Source: Pelagophyceae sp. CCMP2097
Taxonomy: Eukaryota; Sar; Pelagophyceae
Assembly: GCA_026770575.1 (NCBI GenBank)
Contig: MU657227.1
Span: 130,292-168,517 of the forward strand
DNA length: 38,226 nucleotides
Reading direction: 5' to 3'
Shown here: positions 10,801 through 20,713 of the stretch, in pieces
Layout of the letters: the number at the start of each line of letters is the position of its first letter
Numbering within the stretch: the first letter of the stretch is position 1
The notes under the pieces: generated by a model
What the model was told of the DNA's origin: nothing
Seen by the model: the letters and a program-made list of their open reading frames with translations, nothing else
Database searches by the model: none
Program-made: the position numbers and the translations under genes

Positions 10801-13800
10801 CATCACGCTCCCCTACGCGCCTCGAGATTCGTCCACGCCTCGAGCTCGCGGCGCCACTGCTCGATTGTGGACAGCGGCGCGACGACCATTGTTGGTAATC
10901 CACTTTCGACGTAGTCCCTTTCCAACGCGTTGGCCACCTGAGCAGTTTTCCCAAGGCCCATCTCGTCGGCCAAAATGCACCCGCGTTTTTCCGCCCGGTT
11001 CGTCAGCAGCCAGTTCACGCCGTGCTGCTGGTACGGGCGCAGCTCGCGCGCGTCGTTGCCTAAGGTTGGTTTCGATCACCCTCGGTCCGCGCCGTCTTGT
11101 CCCCAACGGGCGGTCCTCACGCGTCCTGCGCGGCTTTGGCAGCGGCGTCTTGGGCGCGCGCATCTCGCGCACGGGCGGTCTGGCGACGTAGGCTTGGCGC
11201 TCGGAAGCGGCTTGTCTCGCTTGCTTGAGCACGCTGTCCAAGTCACCGGTATGCCCGATAGGCCGACAGACGAGCATTCGCAACGTCTGCTGCTGACGGT
11301 GCAGCACGCCCAGCGTCGTCCGCAGCTGCTCCAGCGGGAGGCCGAACCTATTTTGTGGAGCGTATGCGCATTTCCTTCTTCGTCGCGTCTTTCCCGCTCC
11401 CCTTGGGCTCCGTCTCCACCTCGTTTGCCCGCAAACGGCGCCGTAAACAAGCAGTCGGTTGGCGCCGAGCTCAAAAACGACGTCCCCCCAACGAAGGCGC
11501 CCGATCTGATCAACCGCACCGCCACCCTCTGAGGACTTGCCCTCGGTCCGGTCCGGCGGCGCCGCTAAAGCCTGCGCCGCCTGCTCTGCCGTTGGGGGAT
11601 TGACTCCGACGACGATGATGTAGTACGCGGGCTGCACCGCGCGGACGTCGAAGCTGATTCGGCCAAACTCTTGATGCGCCACAGAAATCTCAAAGAAAGA
11701 ACCGCTCGAGGGCGGCGGAGCCGGCAAACGCTCCGCCTCGGCGAAGGAACCTAAGTGGCGGGGGTGCGGAGGGGCGGTGGGGATAGTATGAAACGTTTTC
11801 TGAAGACGGCCCCGGGTGGCAGTTCCGGTGGCTGTTCCGGTGGCAGTTCCGGTGGCAGTTCCAGGTTTGCACCGGACGCTGTATAGTACGGCCGTCGTCT
11901 CGGTGGGACTCTGCCCACTCCTTGAGGGCATTGAACCGTTCGATCTTGGCCCGGAACGTGGTCCGCAACTCGCCCGCGTGCTCCCAAGTAGACGCATCAT
12001 ACGCCTCGGAACGCCACTTGACCAAATATTGAAGCCTTTTCACTTCGCGCTTCGGTAAAGCCGCAAACTCTGCGCGTCGAAATGTCGCTTCTTCTTCAGA
12101 AGCAAAGGGGAGAGCTCCTCTTTCACCCCTCGGCCTACATAGGTCGCACCGCCGCACGCCGTCCCGCAACTCGCAGACGGTCGAGTCGCAGTGCGCGCAG
12201 GCGGGCGTCTCCGGAGCGTCCAACAACGGCAGCGGGGGTACTTGGGCGTACCGCATCCAGGTCAGGAACAATCTTTCGAAGCGCATGGCGAACGCGTCCG
12301 CGTACAGGGCGATTTCAGAGTCGCGGCCGTTGTAGACGCCGCAGTTGGCCCAGACGATTCGAACGTCGCTCGCGACCTTTTCCGCCGACTGGTAAAAGCC
12401 CCGGTCGATGTCGCCGACGATACCCTGCAAACACGTCGGCAGATTCGGCCACACCACCTCGGCGTAGCCCTCAATGTCGATGGGCGGCACGAACATCCAG
12501 GCGTTGGCGTCCTCGGCGATGTATTCGATGATCCTTCGGACTCGCAAGACTTCCGCCGCCAGCTTGGCGGAGGGCACGCCCGGGCGCGCGTTGACCCAAT
12601 TCCGCTCCGCGTCTTCCGAACCCGACGAATTGCGGGGCGCCGACTCCAAGACTTGGTGCGTCTCCAAGTCTTCTTCGTCGCCCACCAAGTCGCCGCTGTA
12701 GTACTGCACGTGCCACAAGGCAGCGTAGCTCCGCGAAGAGTCCACAAAGTCAGAATCGCGGGCCGCCAGCCAACCGGTGACGCGGCCGACGCTGCTCCGG
12801 ACCTCGCCGGTGTACTTGTTCGTGCTGCAAGTCCTGGTGATCCAACAGCCGACGTGCTCGCCGTCAACGTGCCATCTCCCATCGGCAGTGAGCTCCAACA
12901 GCGCCGGAATCAAAGCCCGCTCCTCGTGCTCCACCGCCGGCGCCGCCACCGCCGGCGGCCGAGGCGCCGGCGCCGCCAAAGCGCCGCCGTCGGCGCCGCC
13001 GTTGGCGCCGTGCGCGGCGCCGTTCCCCTTCTCCGGCGCCGTTGCAGCACCGTTCTGCGCGCCGTTCTGCGCGGCAACGTTCTCCGCCGAAGCGTCGACG
13101 TCCATGGCCGCGTCCTCGTCCTTCAAGGCTTCGATGGTCCTGCGAGGGGCGTGGTTTGAGCGGTGTTTTGCGGTCCCAAATTCCGACGGCCGGCCTTTTC
13201 GCCCGGGGCCCAAGCCAGGCTCCCCCCGGGTCTTGCAGTGCGCCGGGGATGGCGCAGAATGGCGAATCATGGGAAAGAATGGCAAAAGGATGGCAAAAAA
13301 GTCCGGTGCTCACTCGAAAACTGAAGTCATACGCGAGTCCACGATGCGCTCCACGTCGCACGTCAAGTCCTCGTCCACCTCCTCCTCCGCCACCTTTTGC
13401 TGGAAGCGCGAGAGCACGCCTACGCCGCCGAGAAGCCTGGGCATTCGCAAGACTCGTTTCAAGCGCACCTTTGGACTTCTTCCCCAACTGAGAAATTAAC
13501 TCCGCCGAGACCCACTCCAGCTTGAGGCGCGACGCCTGGCGCCACTTTAAATGGTACTCGAAGGCAAAGGCGTCGAGATGGCCTAGAGGATTTGATACAA
13601 TTCAGGTCTTATCGACGCTTCAGAGCGTTTGAAAAGCAGTTGAAAGGCACCGCTCCTCCCAGTCTCGATTCCCAGTTTCGATTCCGTATCCGGCGTCGGG
13701 GTCCGGCGCATCTATCCTCTCCGTCGCCGCTCCAAGCTCTCGTCATTCCGCGTTTGCCGCGTCGTCCGGCGCCGGGTCTCACCGACGTCGTCAATGTGCG

Positions 13801-14623
13801 AAAAACCCGGCCTCAGCCGCCGCGCGACAATCACATCAATAATGCGCTGCCCGCCGTCGTCCAGCTCCGGCTCGCCGCCGAAGACGGCCTACAAAGGAAA
13901 GGTGTATAAAGGCCTGGGGAAAAGGCGTCGGAAAGGCAAGCGTCCACACGTTCAAAACTTGAAAATGCACGAGCTTTTTGAAAGCGGGTCCTCGCATCAC
14001 GGAAACGCCAGAGGCCCGCGCCCCAAAAGCCGAAACCGCGGTGTCTCTCGGAAGCGTGGGGTTGCGTACCTTTGCCTTGCGGGAGACGATGTTTGTAGTC
14101 CGGCGACGCTTCTGCGGGTTCACCGCGTTGGCCTTGGACCGCGCCGACAAGAGCTCGCCGCAGACGCAGCGGCGCGCCTAGGGCGCAAGGTTGAATTCCG
14201 CCCAAAGGCCGCGGCCGCGCCCCGCGCCCGGCTTCAAGGCAACAAAGACGCCGGATTTCGGGGGGGAAGTACGTGCTTCTGCGCCTCGGTGCCGCACTTG
14301 TCGCAGACGCGGCCGACGAAGGGCTTGGACCAGGGTTTATTCCAGGCTTTGGGTTTTGCCGATTCAAAGTCCGCGCCGTCGTCGTCTTCGCCGTCGTCGT
14401 CGCCTCCGGCCTCCATCTCGGCGTCGTGGTAGCGCTTGCGCGACCCGGCGCGTCTAGACCGCCCCGCGGGCCCGCCGTCGCCGTCGTCGCCGGCGTCGCC
14501 GAAGCCGCCGCCCATTGCCGAGCCATCGCCGCCGCCGCCGTCGTCGCTGCGGCCGCCGTCGCTGTCGTCGGCGTCGGCGTCGCCCGCGCCCGCGCGCCCG
14601 CCGGCCCACGGCCCGCCGTCCAT
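7596..14623 (-). CDS. CHD1: CHD1-like chromatin remodeler with bromodomain, Tudor-like and PDZ-like inserts
   Basis: ATP-driven nucleosome remodeler. Reverse exons proposed: 14623-14273, 14177-14070, 13888-13783, 13582-13469, 13419-13314, 13139-11878, 11750-11453, 11347-11121, 11059-10821, 10730-9728, 9653-9346, 9231-9092, 8924-8654, 8595-8354, 8304 to about 7596 (about 1,830 residues). Order: acidic N terminus; CDKCG ... CVCGELL zinc-like pairs; chromodomain 1 (IIDVIVARRL, EYHLKWRQ, LEWVS); first strand of chromodomain 2 (DVERIVDSR); a long insert with a Tudor-like (LWHVQYYSGD) and a bromodomain (RIIEYIAED, WMFVPPID, VWANCGVYNG) plus CAHC/CDLC; rest of chromodomain 2 (RLQYLVKWRSEAYDASTWEH); PDZ-like; SNF2 motor (ILADEMGLGKT, VVVDEAHRLK, TGTPLQNN, STRAGGVG, QAQARCHRLGQ); then LDDPEFWTK. 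SANT-SLIDE was not seen. The 3' end is uncertain. Confidence 0.8.
9196..9260. repeat. 26-bp exact direct repeat spanning a CHD1-like exon start and the intron before it
   Basis: An identical 26-bp sequence occurs at 9196-9221 and 9235-9260, offset by 39 bp. In the proposed model the first copy is coding (reverse strand, reading LQMSQQFGD) and the second is the 3' end of the intron. The TAG acceptor lies between them. A short CATCTTCGGG tandem follows at 9260-9280. Confidence 0.85.
11815..11862. repeat. Intronic tandem repeat, 12-bp unit GGTGGCAGTTCC (4 copies)
   Basis: Four copies (one with GCTGTT) lie in the CHD1-like intron 11751-11877. If read in frame they would encode a Thr-Ala-Thr-Gly or Cys-His-Arg-Asn repeat, but the flanking domains only join when this stretch is spliced out. 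Confidence 0.8.
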
Positions 14624-15150
14624 CGCCCGCGCCGCGCCGTGCGCCTTAGCGCCGTGGAATTGACTTTCCCTTCGTTCAAAGAGCCGGGGCGCAAGTGCGA
14701 GGGCCGCGAAGAGCAGAACGGACTGCAAAGAAAGGGTGGGACGCCGTCAAGGCGGAGGGGTGCCAAGGGGGCGTTTCGCGCGGGCGACCGCGCCGGGCGC
14801 CGGCGACGCCCTTGAATTTTTAAATTCTGGTCCCTGAGCGCTCGCGCCACTGCCCGGCAGAGGCGCGGGATTCCTCCCGATTTGGTTGAAACCTCGTGCG
14901 TCGACGGTCTCTCGCTTTTGAAATTTCGAATTCAACATTCGGATTTCAAGTTTTTTTCAAAAAGTTTTTCAAAAAGTTTCCTGGAAGCCTTGCCGAGTTT
15001 CCGTGCCGCCCCCTGGCTCCACGAGGACTCGGTGCAGACGATCGCTGGCTTGGAATCACCGACGAGAGCGTTGCACTATACCCAGATGGGGTATTATGGA
15101 CCGTACCCGGGGAGTCTACCTTTTTCCCACAGCACATCGAGCGGTAGCGA
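14624..15150. other. Upstream region of the CHD1-like gene, no gene recognised
   Basis: The left part should contain the CHD1-like promoter, read leftward. A T-rich tract with a repeated TTTTTCAAAAAG (14945-14980) is the only clear pattern. The open frames here have no domain I recognise. Confidence 0.4.
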
Positions 15151-15420
15151 TTATGAAGAATTACTCGCATCTTCCCATCGACTCAACTCGGCGCGCGCCT
15201 CTCCAATCGCCTCGAGCAGCGCCGGCGCCGAAACGCCCGCTTCCGGAGCCCATTCCAGGCTCGCGAGCTCCTGCGCGAACTTGCCAATCTTCTCCAAAGC
15301 TTCCGCGACGGCCTTGGAATCAAGCCGGCGCTTCAAAGCCCGCCGTCGCAAAGGCCCACGCCGTGTTTGCGAGGTTTTGGGAAGTGAAATTCGCAACCTT
15401 CGAGGATTCAACGGCGATCC
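15151..15420 (-). pseudogene. Fragment of an OPR/RAP-type repeat protein
   Basis: The reverse strand near 15330-15420 reads FTSQNLANTAWAFATAGFEA and then hits a stop. The next helix pair continues in another frame (SAPALLEAIGEARAELSR). LAN.AWAFA..G..APALFEAI is the helical repeat typical of OPR/RAP-domain proteins, which often act on organelle RNA. Only about two repeats are present and the frame is broken, so this is a relic. A similar relic lies at 20150-20610. Confidence 0.6.
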
Positions 15421-15838
15421 GTAGTACTCATCAGACCTTCCGGAACCTTTTACCCCTAGGTTATGCGTTACCTCCCATAATTAGAACACGAGCATACCCT
15501 ATTGGGCCAGCCCCACCCAGGGTGGATCTTAAGCAAGCAACACGCAAGAGACGCACAACACGCATTTTTAAAAAATTGGTCATTTTGGGGATTACCGTAG
15601 TGACTCCTCTCGGCGCTTCCGCCTTTCTTCGCGTTCGGCCCTATCTTCTTCCTCCCTTCTCGTTTTCTAGCGGATTGCCTCGCTGACTTTGCCGGCAATG
15701 TCCTCGTAGACCCGCGCGACGAGGGCCTCGAGGTCGCCGGCGGCGTCCACGGCGCGCACATGATTGTTGAATATCTTTTTGCCGGTTTGCCTTGGTGCGT
15801 CATCATTATATTCGATAATGTACGAGCCGCCCTCATTA

Positions 15839-16538
15839 GGGAGGTTCAGCAAAAAATAAATCCGCAAATAAATCCATAATCGGCCCGTTAACGGAAAATA
15901 GTACCGCATGGATGTATTTCCGGTCTTTANNNNNNNNNNNNNNNNNNNNNNNNNNNNNNNNNNNNNNNNNNNNNNNNNNNNNNNNNNNNNNNNNNNNNNN
16001 NNNNNNNNNNNNNNNNNNNNNNNNNNNNNNNNNNNNNNNNNNNNNNNNNNNNNNNNNNNNNNNNNNNNNNNNNNNNNNNNNNNNNNNNNNNNNNNNNNNN
16101 NNNNNNNNNNNNNNNNNNNNNNNNNNNNNNNNNNNNNNNNNNNNNNNNNNNNNNNNNNNNNNNNNNNNNNNNNNNNNNNNNNNNNNNNNNNNNNNNNNNN
16201 NNNNNNNNNNNNNNNNNNNNNNNNNNNNNNNNNNNNNNNNNNNNNNNNNNNNNNNNNNNNNNNNNNNNNNNNNNNNNNNNNNNNNNNNNNNNNNNNNNNN
16301 NNNNNNNNNNNNNNNNNNNNNNNNNNNNNNNNNNNNNNNNNNNNNNNNNNNNNNNNNNNNNNNNNNNNNNNNNNNNNNNNNNNNNNNNNNNNNNNNNNNN
16401 NNNNNNNNNNNNNNNNNNNNNNNNNNNNNTCGAGTGTGTGTTTACAACATATTGGGCTCAATTCAAATCTCGTGCTTAAGTTGCTTTCAATCTTTTACGG
16501 ATTTTCCCATTACGGATTTTTTTTTTGCTGAACCTCCC
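15839..16538. mobile_element. DNA transposon or MITE with terminal inverted repeats, TA-flanked (interior unsequenced)
   Basis: The left end reads GGGAGGTTCAGCAAAAAA and the right end is its reverse complement (16521-16538). The inverted match extends, imperfectly, through AATCCG to about 26-28 bp. Each end is flanked by TA (15837-15838 and 16539-16540), the target duplication typical of Tc1/mariner-type elements. Subterminal AAATAAATCC is repeated at the left end. Most of the interior is a run of 500 Ns, so no transposase can be assessed and the true length is unknown. The insertion site is inside the Tudor-like exon of the ankyrin gene. Confidence 0.75.
15930..16429. other. Assembly gap (exactly 500 N)
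   Basis: A run of 500 Ns, a round number that points to a scaffold gap of unknown real size. Frames crossing it are meaningless. Confidence 0.99.
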
Positions 16539-19500
16539 TATTGGCCTTTTTTCAATCTTCCCTGTTATCCCGTTCTCGTGCCTGTCCTCCCACACTTCGA
16601 CAGTGGTCCCTTCGGCGAACTGCCACAGCTCGCGCGACCACTTGATGTCGTCCCCGTAAATGTCACCTTCGGAGTCGGCGTCGGGCACGTTGCCACAGTC
16701 TTTAACTGGCGCCGGGGCAAATTTCAGCAGGAACTCGACCGACTTTGAGTATTTACCCTTCTGCAACAAGCCGCGCAGGAGCCGTGCGAGGTCTTTGGCC
16801 TCGGGCCGCGCGCCCCCGTCTTCGTAGATGAGCTCGGCGACCCGAAAGAGGTCGCTGCCGACAGCTTCACAGAACGCATCCACCAGCTCCTTTTTCCAGT
16901 CGCCAGCCGCGGCGCTCACGGGCGCCGGGACCATCTTCAGCAGGCGCCTCAACGCGGGCGAGTCGTCACCAAATCTTTTCGTGAGCGCCGAGACCATCTT
17001 CAGCACGCATTTCATGCGTGCTGTGACTGAGTCCGAGTCGTCACCAAATCTGCTCGTGAGATCCGAGACCAGCCTGGCATCGATCTGATCTTCAGCACGC
17101 ATGAGTCGTCACCAAATTCTTTCACGACTCCGGCGACGCCCTTGATCCGCGCGCCCGCGGTAACCAACCGCTCCGGGAAATTCTCGAATCCCGCCACGAT
17201 GGCGTAGACCAAGAGCTCTTCTGTGTCCGCCGCGCCGACCGCCAACATAATTTCAAACAATAGCGGCTTCTCGTCCGCGGACTCTTCGTCACATGGACAA
17301 AAGGCTCTAAAGAAGTTTGTGATCCGCGCGCCCGCGGTAACCAACCGCTCGGCGATTTTCACGAATCCCTTTTCGATGGCATCGACCAAGAAATTTTCAA
17401 GTTCGTTGGGGGCAAGGGCGACAAAATTTAAGAGCACGTCGACGATTGGTTTGTGGTTCATCCGCACCGCCGCCGTCAGCGCCGTCAAACCGTCGTCGCG
17501 TTTCGAATCGGGGTCCGCGTACTTGAAGAGCTCGTCCTGCACCAGGTCCAGCTTGCCGTCCAAGGCGGCGTCGACGAGCGAGCGCGAGTTTTTTATGCGC
17601 GTTTTAAAGGCGGCCTTGAGTGCGTCCTTTACTTTCCGGAGGCGCTCTAAGCCGGCAAATTCCGACCTAGGGTGGTATTTTACGGTATTTTGCGGCCACG
17701 ATGAGGGCATTTCCTGGCGCACCCTCGCCTCAGATGCCGCTCTCGACTCCGCTTTCACCGTCCGAGTCATTTCTGTAACGGTCTGGACTTTCCACCCATA
17801 ATCCCCGACGCAGTTGGAGACAGCACGAGCACCGCGCGGATCGCGGCCTCTGGGGGCCGGCACCGGAGGAGTACGTGGCCTTGGACAAGCGCCGTCTCGC
17901 CTTTTTGGTTCTCGACGTCGAGGTCCACCTTTTGCGCGCTGCTGAGCAGCGCCCAGACTACGCGTTCGTGGCCATTCGAAACCGCGCGGTGCAGTGGCGT
18001 GTCGCCGAGGCTGTCCACGGCGTTGACCTACAGGCGCGACGTTTCAAGGAGGGAGCGCGGTTCTCGAAGCACGACGAAGCGTCAGTTCGTCACGAGTGCC
18101 CCTTTTGAAGAACGACGCCGGCTTCGACGTCGGCGCCCGCGGCGAGAAAGGCGGAGACGATGTCTGCGCGGCCGTGCTGCGCCGCGTCGTGGAGCAGTTC
18201 CTTGGCGTCGGTCTGGAAGAGGCCGCCGAGCGCGCCGTCGACCTCCGAGCCAAGAAGTGATTGCCCCCACGCCATCGCGCCTTTGACGCCCTCAAAGTCG
18301 CCGTCGGAGACGGCCGCCTTGAGGAGGCGCACGATCTCAAAGTCGCGGTGGCCGAGCGTGCTCTCAGGCTTGGCGCCGCCGTGTTGAGCTGGAGCTCGCA
18401 CAAATGGCCCTGGAACTCGACGACGAGCTGCAAGTCGCGGTAGCCGCCCTCCATCGGGTTCTTGTAGCGGTCGTTGAACTCGCGGACGGCGGAACTGCCG
18501 TCGGGCAATTTGAGCGCTCCGACGACGCCGGCGAGCCCCTTGTAGAGCGCCTCGATGTCTTCGAAGACTAAGGTCGCGCGTACTAAGTCCGTCAGCCGAT
18601 AGTAGGCCACGCCGTCGCCAACCGCATCCCGGTACTTGAATTTTGACTTCGCGCGCGCGCCGCGCGCTCCTCACCTTTGACCGGCGGCACTTTGGCCTCG
18701 CACGCGCCGAATTCGCCCGCGAGCTGCTCGACGGCGTCCTTAAACGCCGAATGGACGGCGTTCGCCTGCGCGTAAATGGTCTCAAAGTCGCCGACGTAGT
18801 CCTGGTTCACGAGCCGCGTCGAGAAGCCCTTGCGGTCGCGGTGCGCGTGCGGCAGGAGGGCCGCGAGTTCTGCGTCGAGTTTGGGGTCGCCGATGGTCGC
18901 CTCGACGGCCGCGCCGATGGCCGCGTGGCGTTCGAGCTCTGCAGTTCCGCCGAGTCGCACCTCAAACGCAACTTCGTACGTCATCGGATCGAGCAGCGAC
19001 TTGTGCGGCGCTGCCGCCGGCGCCGGGACCTCGTCCTCCTTTGCGCGCGGCAGCGGGGCGAGCTCATTCCGCAGCGTCGCCTCGAGCGCCGCGAGCGACC
19101 GCGCGTGGTCGATGCGGAGCGCGTCGATGTGCGCGCGGCAGCGCTCCTCCGAGCGCTCCTCGGAAGCCTTTATTAAAGGCTTTAAGAGGTCGAGGACGGC
19201 GGCCACGTTCAAGTGGCCTTGATTGTCCAAGTGGCCTTGGTTGATCCTCCCGTCGCGGTCCAAAGCCTGCGCCAGCGCCGCCGCCGGCCGCGACGGACTC
19301 GGCGCCCCAATAAAGACGATCATCGGACGTGCCGCAACGGAGCCGGCGCGCCCTACCTGCACTGCCCCCCCTCGTGCCCGCCCACCCCCTCGTCCCGCCG
19401 GGACGGCTGGAGGATCTAAATATTAATGGCTGCCACTGCCAGTGGCGGGTCGGGTCACTGGCAGGGTGGATTTAAAGCAACTCTCAATTGCAAACTTGAG

Positions 19501-19833
19501 GAATACTTTCGGGTTGTTTATTTGTATCATAAACACTCACGCTTTCCGAGTCTAAGCGTCGAGGCCCCGGGCTGGCCGATTGCACTACGATGGGGCCGTG
19601 CACGTGTCGCCTGCGGGCCTCTTGCGCGGCGCTCGACTTAATTCGGCTCGCGTTTTTCGTCTTTGCGCCCCTTTCCCTGCTCTTCTTGAGTGGGTCCTGA
19701 GTGAGAAGCCTTCCGATGCTCATGCCGCCACCGCGCGCCTTCTTCGAGGCAGCCTTGCCGAACTGGCATGGTCCACCCCGAGTGAGTGCGCCTTTCTGCC
19801 GCTGGCTCTGATCGACTGGCGGCTGCGGTCGAG

Positions 19834-20150
19834 CGTCGCCGGCGCCGTGGAGCTGCGCCGGGGCTCGGCGACGTTCTCTCCCTGGGCCGTGTCGGACGGG
19901 GAGGGCGGGTCGTACTTTTCAGTGTTTTATTTCGACACCGTCAACGCCGCGCAAGTGATGTTTCAAAACGCCGTCCCAAAAGTTGCAGAGCGCGGGCCGT
20001 ACTCGTACAAAACGGCGTGGGAGCTCTCCGAAATCGACTTTCTCCGAAGCGGCAAAGAGTACTGGGACGTGAGGACGTATACCTTTGACGCGGCAAGGTC
20101 GTGCTCAGGGTGCACCGAGTCCGACGTCGTCACCGCCCCGGACTCCGTCG
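19834..20150 (+). pseudogene. CD36/SCARB-like fragment (ectodomain start)
   Basis: The forward frame reads YFSVFYFDTVNAAQVMF, KVAERGPYSYKTAWE, then IDFLRSG and VRTYTFDAARS with ESDVVTAPD. This follows the opening of the CD36/LIMP-2/SR-B ectodomain (F.V.N...V, P.V.E.GPY.Y, Y.F...S....D.I..PN). The match stops near 20150, where sequence of an antisense OPR-type relic begins. The large remainder of the ectodomain and the second membrane helix are missing. Upstream sequence is open back to 19580 but shows no convincing membrane helix. It is a truncated, fused relic, or an exon of a gene not completed here. Confidence 0.6.
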
Positions 20151-20610
20151 TCTCGAGGCTCGCTATTCGACTGCTCGCGGCGGATTCGAGGATGGCTTCA
20201 AACAGCAACGGCGCCGAAACGCTCGCCTTTGCAAATTTGCAAAGAGCCCAGGCAAAGTTGGCGAGGTTTTGCGGAGTGAATTTTCGAGACATAACCCTAA
20301 CCCTAACCCTAACCCTAACCTTAACTAGTAAGCGCCTCCGCGGCCACCGCTCCAATTCGAATCCAAACAGCGCCGGCGCTTCAAAACCCGCCTTTGTTAA
20401 AGACGGTGTTTGCGAGGTGCGGCGTAAATGATGGATGGGGGTGCTTTCTTCCGTCGGACACGAGCGTTTTGCAGCTTTCCGTTTCCAAGGCTTCATTCAA
20501 ACAGAGCCTCCGCTTCGACGCCTTGTCTCGCAAACGCCCAGACCACGTCTGCGAATTGCGGCGAGCTCAACGTCGCCTTCTTCACGCCTCTGCGGCACGG
20601 CTTTGAATAA
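20150..20610 (-). pseudogene. OPR/RAP-type repeat protein relic with a telomere-like insert
   Basis: On the reverse strand three helical repeats are seen: SSPQFADVVWAFARQGVEAE (ends at a stop), a second degraded one (KAGFEAPALF), and FTPQNLANFAWALCKF with SAPLLFEAILESAASS. Between the second and third sits a run of TTAGGG units. Frame breaks and the truncated number of repeats argue against a working gene. Confidence 0.55.
20295..20324. repeat. Interstitial telomere-type repeat (CCCTAA)4 plus a CCTTAA variant
   Basis: Four perfect CCCTAA units and one CCTTAA lie in a row, TTAGGG-type on the reverse strand. The surrounding sequence is an OPR relic on both sides, so this is an internal site, not a chromosome end. 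Confidence 0.9.
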
Positions 20611-20713
20611 AGCCGGCGCCTGGAAATCTTAACAATGGTGTACAAGCCCTTGGTTGTACTTGGTTGTACAAGGTGCGACTCCGAGGAGCGGCGAGACCGA
20701 GCGGGCGGCCGGC

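Larger units (their letters stand above)
15667..19320 (-). pseudogene. Ankyrin / RelA-SpoT-like / Tudor-like multidomain gene, interrupted
   Basis: Reverse strand, start at 19320 (MIVFIGAPSPSRP). A helical region is followed, after an intron, by YRDAVGDG, LTDLVRATLVFEDIEAL, EFNDRYKNPMEGGYRDL and HLCELQLNT. This pattern resembles the RelA/SpoT-like nucleotidyltransferase fold seen in algal multidomain proteins; activity is not implied. Ankyrin-like repeats follow (GDTPLHRAVSNGHERVVWAL; GLTALTAAVRMNHKPIVDVL), then about three copies of a RFGDDS..LLKM unit. A Tudor-like end (TTVEVWEDRHENGITGKIE) is cut by a transposon and resumes beyond it (EGGSYIIEYNDDA, HVRAVDAAGDLEALV, stop at 15667). Frame breaks lie near 18380 and near 17100. 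It may be a pseudogene, or some breaks may be assembly errors, since the region includes a 500-N gap. Confidence 0.55.

Noticed and set aside
12191..13159. Forward frame of 322 codons opposite the bromodomain exon
   Set aside because: A shadow of the GC-rich reverse-strand coding exon 13139-11878.
18360..18400. Programmed ribosomal frameshift in the ankyrin/RelA-SpoT-like gene
   Set aside because: No slippery heptamer or downstream structure stands out, and the gene has other breaks; decay or assembly error is simpler.
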